A DNA stretch of 64,000 nucleotides from the NCBI GenBank assembly GCA_024682415.1, contig JAIKZG010000013.1, positions 87,219 through 151,218 on the forward strand, in the 5' to 3' direction. Positions 1-8,878 of the stretch are shown one piece after another. Source of the stretch: Prevotella sp. GTDB taxonomy: Bacteria > Bacteroidota > Bacteroidia > Bacteroidales > Bacteroidaceae. Each line of letters starts with the position of its first letter. Positions within the stretch are counted from its first letter, which is position 1. The position numbers were made by a program, and so were the translations under genes. The notes under the pieces were generated by a model. It ran no database searches. It worked only from the letters and a program-made list of their open reading frames with translations, and was not told where the DNA came from.

Positions 1-582
1 TATAGACGTGATAACAATGCCTGCTATGGTAGAGAAAAATGTGGCAAGCAATATAGGAATGAAAATATCGGTAGGCTGAGCCGCCCCCATCTGTGAGCGG
101 TACACCATTATGGAAATAGGTATCAGTGTAAGTCCGCTGGTGTTGAGCACCAGAAACATTATCATCGGATTGGTGGCAGTGTCCTTCTTATTGTTCAGTT
201 CCTGCATCTGCTCCATCGCTTTTAGTCCAAGCGGTGTGGCGGCGTTGTCAAGACCGAGCATATTGGCTGCTATATTCATGAAGATGCTGCCTGTTACAGG
301 GTGTCCCTTCGGAATGTCGGGAAACAGCTTCACGAATACCGGGCTGAGCAGTCGCGACAAAGCATTCACCACGCCGCCTTTCTCGCCTATCTTCATTATG
401 CCGAGCCAAAGAGAGAGCACGCCTGTAAGTCCGAGGCTGATTTCAAATGCCGTCTTTGACGATTCGAATGTGGAGTTCATCATTGCGGGAAACACTTCCA
501 TGTCGCCCATGAAAATAAGTCTTATGAGCGCGATGACAAACGCAATGACGAAGAACGCTATCCAAATGTAATTCAGTACCAT
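1..582 (-). CDS. Nucleoside-recognition / spore maturation (SpmA/SpmB-like) membrane protein, 3' part cut by window edge
   Basis: Reverse complement from ATG at 582 reads MVLNYIWIAFFVIAFVIALIRLIFMGDMEVFPAMMNSTFESSKTAFEISLGLTGVLSLWLGIMKIGEKGGVVNALSRLLSPVFVKLFPDIPKGHPVTGSIFMNIAANMLGLDNAATPLGLKAMEQMQ..., typical of the family; open to base 1. Confidence 0.8.
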   Translation of the reverse strand, partial: MVLNYIWIAFFVIAFVIALIRLIFMGDMEVFPAMMNSTFESSKTAFEISLGLTGVLSLWLGIMKIGEKGGVVNALSRLLSPVFVKLFPDIPKGHPVTGSIFMNIAANMLGLDNAATPLGLKAMEQMQELNNKKDTATNPMIMFLVLNTSGLTLIPISIMVYRSQMGAAQPTDIFIPILLATFFSTIAGIVITSI

Positions 583-737
583 TTCTTTCTAATTGTTTTT
601 AGTTCTTCATGGAGATAAAAATGCTCTCACAGATTTCACGGATAACACGGATTTTTTCCATGAATGTTTTTTCGGAAATAGGTGAAAATTTTCTGTGAAA
701 TCAGTGAGAGCTTTCTCTAAATATTGAGAGTTTTAAA

Positions 738-1289
738 TTATTTCATTGCGAAATAAGTGCCGTTGCCGGTAGCCATGCGCACCTGGTATACTCCTGCTGC
801 GTCTGGCTGTACGTCGATACCGCCGCCGTTAGGAAGGAATGCGTGTACTGTGCCGTCTTCGTTGAAGCGGAGAATGTCGGTAGTCTTACCGTCTTCCATC
901 TTTGACCATGTGTCGGTCTTAGCGTCGTGGATAAACTTCACGGTCTTTCCTTCCGGAGTCTTTATCTCATATCCGTTCTTAAGAGTGGTAACAGCATAAT
1001 ATCTGCCGTCCTCACCGAGCACGTTCTTAGTCTTTCCCACGTTGTCGGCCAATGGGTTTGTGCCGCTCCAAAACTCTATTGAGTTGAGCACTATCCAGTC
1101 GGCAGCTGCGCAGAAACCATAAATAGGAGAAAGCAGCAAGCCGATGATTTCGTTGAGGAATTTGCTGTTGGTAGCTCTTCTGTTCCACTTAGCGAAGTGA
1201 TTAAACAGAGAGAACGAACCGATGCAAGAAGATGTGAGCAAGAGTGTAGCCATAGAAATAGCAGCTACTTGCAGATGCTTAATTTTCAT
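738..1289 (-). CDS. DUF3332-type lipoprotein/small secreted protein
   Basis: 183 aa ORF with signal sequence and SSC lipobox; FNHFAKWN...FLNEIIGLLLSPIYGFCAAADWIVLNSIEFWSG pattern. Confidence 0.75.
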   Translation of the reverse strand: MKIKHLQVAAISMATLLLTSSCIGSFSLFNHFAKWNRRATNSKFLNEIIGLLLSPIYGFCAAADWIVLNSIEFWSGTNPLADNVGKTKNVLGEDGRYYAVTTLKNGYEIKTPEGKTVKFIHDAKTDTWSKMEDGKTTDILRFNEDGTVHAFLPNGGGIDVQPDAAGVYQVRMATGNGTYFAMK

Positions 1290-1363
1290 AATCTTTGAGT
1301 TTATTTGTTTTGTTAATAAAAGTTTAGTCTATGCCTTTATTTCGCAGTGCGTATCTGCCTTCC

Positions 1364-1789
1364 TTAGAGCGCAGCCTTCAAGTCTTCTGCCATCTTGGCA
1401 TATTCAGCGTCGGTGAGATAAACGCTCTTAGGGTTCATCTGGAATGTGCCGCCGAAGTCAGGGCCGCCCTTATATTTAGGAATGAGGTGGAAGTGGAGGT
1501 GCTCCAATGTGTCAGAGTAAGCGCCATAGTTTATCTTGTCTGGGTTGAACACCTTCTGCATAGCGCGTGTCACCTTTGCCACGTCTGCCATGAAAGCGTT
1601 GCGCTTCTCGTCGCTCAGCAGGTTGAGGTCGTCTACATGCTCATCGTAAGCCACGAGGCAGCGACCGTGATAAGTCTGCTCCTTGAAGATGAATACGCGT
1701 GAAACGCTCAGCTTGGCAACCTCAATCATAAGGTCGTGCTGTGTCTGGTTGTTAGTGCAGTATAAGCACTCTTTTGGATCACTTTTCAT
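1364..1789 (-). CDS. HIT family protein
   Basis: MKSDPKECLYCTNN...HGRCLVAYDEHVDDL...LEHLHFHLIPKY (HxHxH-like motif); start chosen at internal Met of the 192 aa ORF. Confidence 0.85.
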   Translation of the reverse strand: MKSDPKECLYCTNNQTQHDLMIEVAKLSVSRVFIFKEQTYHGRCLVAYDEHVDDLNLLSDEKRNAFMADVAKVTRAMQKVFNPDKINYGAYSDTLEHLHFHLIPKYKGGPDFGGTFQMNPKSVYLTDAEYAKMAEDLKAAL

Positions 1790-1829
1790 AAGTTTTCTTT
1801 TGTATAATGTTTTTATGTTTCCTGATTTC

Positions 1830-2432
1830 TTATAAGTATAATATCGTTTCGTTACCCTCATTGAATAGCAGGTCGAGAATGCTGAGATTAGGCATGAAGC
1901 CGTGCTTCTCTTTATACACCTGGTAATATTCCCTCGGCTCAAAATCCTTATCCTCCTGTGGGTGCTTCGGGTCTATCACGTTTCTGAAGTCGGCTACGTC
2001 CTCAGGGTATTCCTTGCGGAAATTCGTGGTGAGCGAAACATTCGGCTCAAAGTCTATCAGCTCAGCCATCTTGTGCATTATCTCCATGTTGAAGTCGATG
2101 AGATATTCCCATTTCTTCTCGAAGAAAGAACGCAGGTCGTCGGCATAAAACTCAAAGAAAGGGCTTTCGCCGTAAGCTGAAACCAACGCCTTCCAATGCA
2201 GATGTCGCCAGTTGCCGTGATCGCTTATCTTGATGTCCTTCATGAGCTTCGCTCCGTGCTCCACAGGTATGGAGAGCATCTGCGTGCCTGCCGTAGTGGC
2301 AATCATGCAGCGGTTGCGAAAAGTTTGCTTCACGAATGAGTCGCATTGCTCTACTAAGCAATGGTCGTAGCGGTTGAGCTTCTGATACCACTGCACAGGG
2401 CCGAAATATGTAGTTCCGAGGATTGCCTCCAT
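1830..2432 (-). CDS. WbqC family protein
   Basis: 200 aa ORF, LGTTYFGPVQWYQKLNRYD...FRNRCMIATTAGTQMLSIPVEHG. Confidence 0.85.
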   Translation of the reverse strand: MEAILGTTYFGPVQWYQKLNRYDHCLVEQCDSFVKQTFRNRCMIATTAGTQMLSIPVEHGAKLMKDIKISDHGNWRHLHWKALVSAYGESPFFEFYADDLRSFFEKKWEYLIDFNMEIMHKMAELIDFEPNVSLTTNFRKEYPEDVADFRNVIDPKHPQEDKDFEPREYYQVYKEKHGFMPNLSILDLLFNEGNETILYL

Positions 2433-2442
2433 CTATATTATT

Positions 2443-3888
2443 TTACTTTATGTTGTCTACGAATGTGAACAGTCTGCTCCATCTTATTCCGTTGAAGCCG
2501 CTGTGGTCGGGGTCGTGACTCCACCAGATGAAGATAGGCTTGCCCACGATGTGGTCTTCAGGCACAAATCCCCAGTATCTTGAGTCGGCGCTGTTGTGGC
2601 GGTTGTCGCCCATCATCCAGTAATAGTCCATCTTGAAAGTATATTTCGTGGCTATCTTGCCGTTGATATATATCTTTCCGTTCTTAATCTTCAGGTCGTT
2701 GCCCTCATACACGCGGATAGGACGCTCATAAACGGCGATGTTGTCCATAGAGAGCTTTATGCTCTCGCCCTTCTTCGGAATCCAAACAGGGCCGTAGTTG
2801 TCGCGAGTCCATCCCGTAACGGCGTTGAGAGGGTAGAGGTCGCCAGTGGTCTGATCCTGATTGAGGGCAATGCTCTCCACCAAGTCTTTGCGCGCTTTCA
2901 GCACTTTGTAGGCACGCTTTGTGAGAGGCATATATCCGTTTTGGTTGAGGCTCGTAAGGTCTTCCATTGATATGCCAAGCTCGCGCAGAAGCTCTTCGGG
3001 CAGGTCAGCCTTCAGCTTTATATAATATGTGTATTGCACGTTTTCAGGCTCTTTGTTAGCCTTTCCGTTAAGATACACTATGCGGTTCTTTATCTGCAAA
3101 GTCTGTCCTGGCAAGCCTACGCAGCGCTTCACGTAGTTCTCACGGCGGTCGGCAGGGCGGTGGTCTATGTCGCCAAACTCGTTAGGATTGGCCTCGATGT
3201 AGCTTCGTCCTAAGGCGTAGGCTTTCTCAAAATAGGCACGCTGCTGCGCCTTGTTGAGCGTCTTTATGTCGATAGGCGCAGAGTTTTGAGCCATTATCTG
3301 CTCGCCGAATGAGTAGACCATCTGATAGTAATCATTGGCCTGATAGCTTGGCTCGCTCACAATAGTGTCGCCGGCAGGATAGTTGAACACTACGATGTCG
3401 TTGAGCTTCACGTTGCCGAAACCTTTGGCGCGGCGATATTCCCACTGCGGCCACTCTATATACGACTTAGTGCCTATCAGCGGCATAGTGTGCTGAGTGA
3501 GCGGCATGGTGAGCGGAGTCTGCGGAATGCGCGGGCCGTAGCTCATCTTGCTTACAAAGAGGTAGTCGCCCGTGAGCAGGCTCTTCTCCAATGATGAAGA
3601 AGGGATTACATAGTTCTGAAAGAAGAACAGGTTGATGAAATACACCGCCACGAGGGCAAACACCAGAGCGTCTACCCAGCTCATGATAAATCTCACGGGG
3701 CGCTCGGCATATTCCCACCATTTCCAGTTTATCTTCTTTGTGATATACGCATCGAAAATGAAAGGCAGCACTATCAGTCCCAGCCAGCTTTTCAGCCACA
3801 CGAGGAAGATAAGATAAAGTATCGTCACAATGGCAAACTTTGCCCATTGCGCTTTCATGTTTATCGCTTTTTTCTTTTTATCAATCAT
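2443..3888 (-). CDS. lepB: Signal peptidase I
   Basis: 481 aa; PSSSLEKSLLTGDYLFVSKMSYG...RRENYVKRCVGLPGQTLQI...MMGDNRHNSADSRYWGFVPEDHIVGKP motifs; large insert usual in Bacteroidota. Confidence 0.93.
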   Translation of the reverse strand: MIDKKKKAINMKAQWAKFAIVTILYLIFLVWLKSWLGLIVLPFIFDAYITKKINWKWWEYAERPVRFIMSWVDALVFALVAVYFINLFFFQNYVIPSSSLEKSLLTGDYLFVSKMSYGPRIPQTPLTMPLTQHTMPLIGTKSYIEWPQWEYRRAKGFGNVKLNDIVVFNYPAGDTIVSEPSYQANDYYQMVYSFGEQIMAQNSAPIDIKTLNKAQQRAYFEKAYALGRSYIEANPNEFGDIDHRPADRRENYVKRCVGLPGQTLQIKNRIVYLNGKANKEPENVQYTYYIKLKADLPEELLRELGISMEDLTSLNQNGYMPLTKRAYKVLKARKDLVESIALNQDQTTGDLYPLNAVTGWTRDNYGPVWIPKKGESIKLSMDNIAVYERPIRVYEGNDLKIKNGKIYINGKIATKYTFKMDYYWMMGDNRHNSADSRYWGFVPEDHIVGKPIFIWWSHDPDHSGFNGIRWSRLFTFVDNIK

Positions 3889-3936
3889 GTTTAATGTTCG
3901 GTTATAGTGTTTAAGTAAAAAATGGGTGAGCGCTAC

Positions 3937-4692
3937 TTAAAATTTGAATAAGTCGCTTGTCGTCAATAGTCCTTTGTGCTCGGCAGTGTATTCAGCCGCG
4001 AGCACTGCTCCGAGGGCAAATCCCTTGCGAGAGTGAGCGTCGTGGGTGATAGTTATCATGTCGGCTTCCGAGTCGTAGCTTATGCTGTGAATGCCAGGCA
4101 CCTCGTCGCGGCGAATGCTTGCTATAGGCAGCTCGTCGGCAGCGCAGTCGTTGGTGCCTTCCTCCGTGCCGTCGGCATTATGCTGAAAGCCCTTCACCCA
4201 TTTGTCCTTGCGGTCAATATTGTCGATTATCTCCTCAGCCAGCGTGATAGCCGTGCCCGATGGAGCGTCGAGCTTATGAATGTGGTGAGTCTCCTCCATC
4301 TTCACCTCATAGCCCGGGAATTTATTCATAATCTTAGCCAAATAGCGGTTTACGGCAGAGAAAATAGCCACGCCCACCGAGAAATTGCTTGCCCAGAAAA
4401 GAGTCTGTCCGCCCTCCGTGCAGAGCTTCTCCACATCTGCCTTGTGCTCGTTCATCCATCCTGTAGATCCGCTCACCACCTTCACGTTGTGCTCAAACGC
4501 CTTCAGATAGTTGCCGTAAGCGGCAGTAGGGTTGGTAAACTCGATAGCCACGTCGGCACTTGCGAAGGCAGGGCTGTCGAAGTCTTGCTGATTGTCCATG
4601 TCGATGATGCTTACTATCTCGTGTCCACGGCTTATGGCAATCTGCTCTATCATTTTGCCCATCTTGCCATAACCTATTAATGCTATTTTCAT
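3937..4692 (-). CDS. dapB: 4-hydroxy-tetrahydrodipicolinate reductase
   Basis: 251 aa; MKIALIGYGKMGKMIE, GSTGW, EETHHIHKLDAPSGTAITLAE, RRDEVPGIHSI. Confidence 0.95.
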   Translation of the reverse strand: MKIALIGYGKMGKMIEQIAISRGHEIVSIIDMDNQQDFDSPAFASADVAIEFTNPTAAYGNYLKAFEHNVKVVSGSTGWMNEHKADVEKLCTEGGQTLFWASNFSVGVAIFSAVNRYLAKIMNKFPGYEVKMEETHHIHKLDAPSGTAITLAEEIIDNIDRKDKWVKGFQHNADGTEEGTNDCAADELPIASIRRDEVPGIHSISYDSEADMITITHDAHSRKGFALGAVLAAEYTAEHKGLLTTSDLFKF

Positions 4693-4883
4693 GATTATAT
4701 GTATGATTTGTATTTATGTTCAATTCGCAAAGGTACACAAAAGATATCACTTATGCCGTGTTTTTTAATTCTTTATCTTTTTGTATAAAATGTGTTTCCA
4801 CGCCAAGGGAGAGTGTGCCTTTTGTCGGCACACTCTCTTGGTGGCATTCAAATGCTATGGGAAATCTCCGCTCAGCTGGTATG

Positions 4884-5975
4884 TCACAGAGCGGGTTTCA
4901 AGTCGCCGGGCTGTTCTTCGCCTTGCTGTTTCTGCTGCGGAGATTCGCCCCCTTGCGGCTGATTGTTGCTTCCCTGTGGCTGACTGCCCGCATTGCTGCC
5001 TTGCGGCTGCTCCGTATTCGGGGCTTGGTTGTCGCCGCTGCCCGATGGCTGCTTGTCGCTCGGAGCGTCAGAGTGAGGAGCTTCGTCGGCAGCAGGAGTG
5101 AGGTCGGTCTTGCCCTCTTTGCCTGTGTCCTTCTGCTTGTTGTTCTTGCTGTTCTTTCCACTCTTGTCCTTCTTATTCTCCTTGCCAGTGGCAGCGTTCT
5201 CGGCAGGGTTTTCTGCCTTTTTCTTGTTGGCTTCCTTCAGAGCATCGCTTATCTCTTCACCGTTCTTTATGCGCTGCATCTTGCTGTTGGCGTCGTCGGC
5301 AAACTTGCCAAACTGCTCCGTCTTGCCCATATATAAAGCGGTGTTCACATACCATGCAAGGTCGTTGAGAGCTTCCTTCACCTTGTTTTTCGCCTGCAAA
5401 GGCTTAATCATCTTCTTGCGTCCAGAGGCTTCGCGGTCGCGCTTGCCGATAAGCGTAAAAAGCTGCGAACTTGACTCCTGCAAGTCTGCCACCTCATCGC
5501 CGATGCCAAGTGTAGCTACATCTGCGCTGCGTGTTGTGGTAAGGACTGTTACCACCACTTTGGCGCGAGCGGCGAAGTCCTCCTTAGTGTCGTTGCTGCT
5601 TATCTCTGAACCCTTGATTACGCTGAGCACTCTGTCGGCAGCTTCCTTCTTTCCAGCAGTCTTGCTCTTGCCACGGCTGCGGGTTAGAGCTACAAGCGCT
5701 GCGAGGTTGCTCTTTCCCTCCGATTCGAGATCGTTGATTGCGGGCGTGTCCTCAAACTTTTTAGGCTGAATGTAAACATTATTATAGCTGTCTACAGCGT
5801 TAAGGAAGTTGGCTTTCACCTCCTTTCCCTTTGCGTCGAGTTTTTCATCATCAAAAGCGGTAGATGTGTTGATAAGTTCTACCATCTGGTTACCCAATTT
5901 GTTAATGTCTGCCTTGCTTCCTTTCTCAATAGAGATAGGGCTAATCATGCCCTCTAATAATTTCATATTATTCAT
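4884..5975 (-). CDS. DUF6261-like family protein with ~105 aa low-complexity K/N/Q/P/G-rich C-terminus
   Basis: 363 aa ORF; C-terminal KENKKDKSGKNSKNNKQKD...QPQGSNAGSQPQGSNNQPQGGESPQQKQQ. Confidence 0.6.
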   Translation of the reverse strand: MNNMKLLEGMISPISIEKGSKADINKLGNQMVELINTSTAFDDEKLDAKGKEVKANFLNAVDSYNNVYIQPKKFEDTPAINDLESEGKSNLAALVALTRSRGKSKTAGKKEAADRVLSVIKGSEISSNDTKEDFAARAKVVVTVLTTTRSADVATLGIGDEVADLQESSSQLFTLIGKRDREASGRKKMIKPLQAKNKVKEALNDLAWYVNTALYMGKTEQFGKFADDANSKMQRIKNGEEISDALKEANKKKAENPAENAATGKENKKDKSGKNSKNNKQKDTGKEGKTDLTPAADEAPHSDAPSDKQPSGSGDNQAPNTEQPQGSNAGSQPQGSNNQPQGGESPQQKQQGEEQPGDLKPAL

Positions 5976-6540
5976 CTTATTGTAAAAATTTTAAGTGCTC
6001 CATGTCGGAGCGGTTAGAGTAAAACTATCCCTGTCCTGCCTTCGTGAGAAGTGGACATAATGGGAAATTGAAGAAAATTAATGCTAAATTATGGTTGTAG
6101 TTTTTCAAAATATACTATCATACTAAATATGATATGAATATATAAAAAATACAAGCTTCTGTAAAGTCCTTAGCATTATGGACTTTTCTTGACCTACAGG
6201 GGCAGGGACTTTTCCGTGTTTTCTATTCAGTCCCGCGCATTTACTTTATTATCCTTCCAGCCTGCTACTGGTCAAATCTTGTTGGTTATATATATGTTAT
6301 GTGGTGCAAAAATATAAAATACTTTCCGTCTGTGCAACTAATCTTTTCACCGTTTAACTATTTTAACTCTCCACCTTATTTCTCCTTATCGTAATAGTAA
6401 TATAACCTACGCCTGCAACATCACTCGTAGGAGTAGTTGCAGGCGCAGGTTTATGATGGGGAAATAGCTGATTTCCTTCAAAATTTACGGTTTTAACCTG
6501 CGTTCAAATTCCGCCTGCATATGCACTGAGACGTTTGTTT

Positions 6541-7278
6541 TTATATTGCCATTATTGCATGGTATACTTTGTCACGAAAAGTTGTCCAGTCGTTTACAAT
6601 AAGAGAATTTCCATGCTTTCCTAAGTCGTTTGAAGAAAGCGTTATCTTCGTATCGCTTGTCTTGTAATAATCCATGTATTCGGATTTTTTCTTTCCTAAC
6701 AATGATTCATTGTCTGGTAAATGAACAACATATAGCAATGTCTTATCAGGGGTGTGTAGACTTATTTTTGTATCGTCATTTGACAATATTATATATTTAT
6801 GAGAATTGTTAGCATTGAATAATTCCCAATGTTTCAACACGCCGCTGTTGTCATAGTAAGGTAATTTATCGAAAACAATAAATACTTGAAAATAGGGCAC
6901 ATTAGAACAGCGAATGTTTGCCGTTTCGCCAAGCATATTCTCAAAATAGTTATTTGAATTCTGCTTATAATTCTGCATGACAAACTTTACAGCAATTCCT
7001 GCTACAGGCTTATTATCTTTACTTATGGTAATGTCTACCATTTTATCTATATACCTACCTTCAATCTTAGCCTCTTTGTCATCGCCATATCCTTGTGAAC
7101 TTACCTTGTATTCATTACCAAGTTTATCTGCAAGGTCTTTTGCTATCGCTCCATGCAAGTCTTTTAATTTTGCCGTGCTGCGTGAAGTTCCTACATTTAG
7201 GAATGTATTAAAAGATTTCGAGATAACGTTCAGGAAATCTTCGTTTTCCATTGGATAATTTATTGTCTTTGCTATCAT
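6541..7278 (-). CDS. Putative type II restriction endonuclease (PD-(D/E)XK-like)
   Basis: 245 aa ORF overlapping the 3' end of an N6-adenine MTase gene; IEGRYIDKMVDITISKDNKPVAGIAVKFVMQ resembles a nuclease core; the alternative start at Met10 (7251) also overlaps. Confidence 0.65.
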   Translation of the reverse strand: MIAKTINYPMENEDFLNVISKSFNTFLNVGTSRSTAKLKDLHGAIAKDLADKLGNEYKVSSQGYGDDKEAKIEGRYIDKMVDITISKDNKPVAGIAVKFVMQNYKQNSNNYFENMLGETANIRCSNVPYFQVFIVFDKLPYYDNSGVLKHWELFNANNSHKYIILSNDDTKISLHTPDKTLLYVVHLPDNESLLGKKKSEYMDYYKTSDTKITLSSNDLGKHGNSLIVNDWTTFRDKVYHAIMAI

Positions 7279-8695
7279 CGCTATAAAGTTTATAATTTAT
7301 ATATTGTTGTATATCCTTTGTGCTATAAGTATAATATCCTCCACTCTTATATTTCTTTAGACACGATATATAGTGAATGAATTCATCTGTTAAGATTATT
7401 GATTTTATCTTTTCATAAGGAATTTTAGACAAAATGTAAATTCCGCTGTATACTCCCGAACCGCTTGGCACATCATTGATTTTTACAGTGCTTATATCTT
7501 TTATTACTGTATTTATGGAAATTTTATTGGTATACACGTCTTTCAATGCCTGTGTGCGACCGAACAAAAACCAATTAGGTTTTTGCTTCTCTGTTTTTCC
7601 TTTCAACAGTTCTTTTTTATGAATATTCAGATAATTGGCTATTTCTGTATTTGCAAAAATTGTTTCCTTATCAAAAGGCTTGCCTTTCTTGTCATAAGGA
7701 TAAAAGCAATATCGCCATTTTCCGGTTGATCCTTTAATAACAGGTATAGTCATTTCTTTAAAAGGAAAGTCGCCGACAAAGACTTTATCTGCCAATGTCG
7801 CAAATCCATTTTTGGCTACAGTATATTCTGGATAGTGGCACGACTTTATGTTTCTCAATAATTCTAAGTCCTCCTTATCAGAAAGATAAAAATCACCATT
7901 TATATCGATTTCGTCAAAGGTTAATGTACAGATAAAATCTTTATCTTGTTCTGATTCATTATACTTATAGTAATTCAGGAAATTATCATGCTTTGAATTG
8001 TCGAATAGGGAAATTATAGTATATGTCATTGCATTTTCAAAAGCTTGAAAATGTTCAAGATCAATAAGTCCACAAAGTTTTTTAGTCATAGTGATATACC
8101 TACGGAAGGTGTTGGCTGCAACACTGTTAAGCCATGAACTTGGAGTAATATAGCATAGTTTTCCTGTATCATTAAGCATTTTAAAACCAATCTCGAAAAA
8201 TACAAGATATAAATCAGTCATTCCATCGGAAGCAAAGATGTATGACTTAACAGCCTCATAGCTATCTCCTAAGTTATGAACTCTCACATATGGTGGATTA
8301 CCTATGACATAGTCCATACGATTGTTAAAATCATATACTTTTAAAGTATTGGTATTTCTTATGTCCCACTTTATCCTTCTTAGTCCATAAGCTTCTGTGA
8401 TATGATTCAGATTATCGATACAATTATTATAGGTAACATTATCCAATTCTATTCCGTGGATAAATGTTTCCAATTCATTAGCTAAAATGTCCTTTTTACA
8501 ATTAGCATTTAAAGATACATTGCAATACCTTGCAACAATTGAGCATAGAAAGGCACCATCTCCACAACTATTGTCAATAACATGTTTTTTGAGAATACAA
8601 TTGCCTACGTATCCACAAAAATCCAACATTTTATCAACAATAAATTGTGGAGTGAAAATTTGCCCGCTATGCTTTATTCGGGAATTGTCCTCCAT
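7208..8695 (-). CDS. Eco57I/N6-adenine-specific DNA methyltransferase
   Basis: 495 aa; motif I DNSCGDGAFLCSIV, motif IV NPPYVRVHN, C-terminal target-recognition-like region. Confidence 0.88.
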   Translation of the reverse strand: MEDNSRIKHSGQIFTPQFIVDKMLDFCGYVGNCILKKHVIDNSCGDGAFLCSIVARYCNVSLNANCKKDILANELETFIHGIELDNVTYNNCIDNLNHITEAYGLRRIKWDIRNTNTLKVYDFNNRMDYVIGNPPYVRVHNLGDSYEAVKSYIFASDGMTDLYLVFFEIGFKMLNDTGKLCYITPSSWLNSVAANTFRRYITMTKKLCGLIDLEHFQAFENAMTYTIISLFDNSKHDNFLNYYKYNESEQDKDFICTLTFDEIDINGDFYLSDKEDLELLRNIKSCHYPEYTVAKNGFATLADKVFVGDFPFKEMTIPVIKGSTGKWRYCFYPYDKKGKPFDKETIFANTEIANYLNIHKKELLKGKTEKQKPNWFLFGRTQALKDVYTNKISINTVIKDISTVKINDVPSGSGVYSGIYILSKIPYEKIKSIILTDEFIHYISCLKKYKSGGYYTYSTKDIQQYINYKLYSDDSKDNKLSNGKRRFPERYLEIF

Positions 8696-8725
8696 GCAGC
8701 ATACGCTTTTGAAGCGATCTGCATT

Positions 8726-8878
8726 GTTCCTTCAAAAAACCTACGAACACAAAACACGGGCGTGTACATGCCCGAACTGTGGTCGTAGGAAACCAGAAGG
8801 AACGACAAGACGCGCCCGTGAAATAACACGGACGTCTGCACTTGTACATTATTCCTTCTTAGTCTAAAATTTCCTACG
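8726..8878 (-). promoter_or_regulatory. Candidate transcription attenuator / structured leader of the RM operon (terminator hairpin + U6 with mutually exclusive upstream stem)
   Basis: Minus strand: CGTAGGAAA (8878-8870) can pair with TTTCCTACG (8792-8784), enclosing hairpin AGAAGGAA...TTCCTTCT (8859-8795). CCTACGACCACA (8789-8778) can instead pair with TGTGTTCGTAGG (8751-8740), followed by TTTTTT (8739-8734). Confidence 0.55.

Noticed and set aside
110-571. Plus-strand 153 aa ORF
   Set aside because: Antisense to a minus-strand reading frame with clear spore-maturation/nucleoside-recognition protein features.
8667-8849. Cys/Arg-rich 60 aa ORF (MYKCRRPCYFTGASC...) as a leader peptide or small toxin
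   Set aside because: It lies entirely over the inverted-repeat leader structure and overlaps the MTase start; codon content is explained by the hairpins. Kept only as a weak possibility for a leader peptide.
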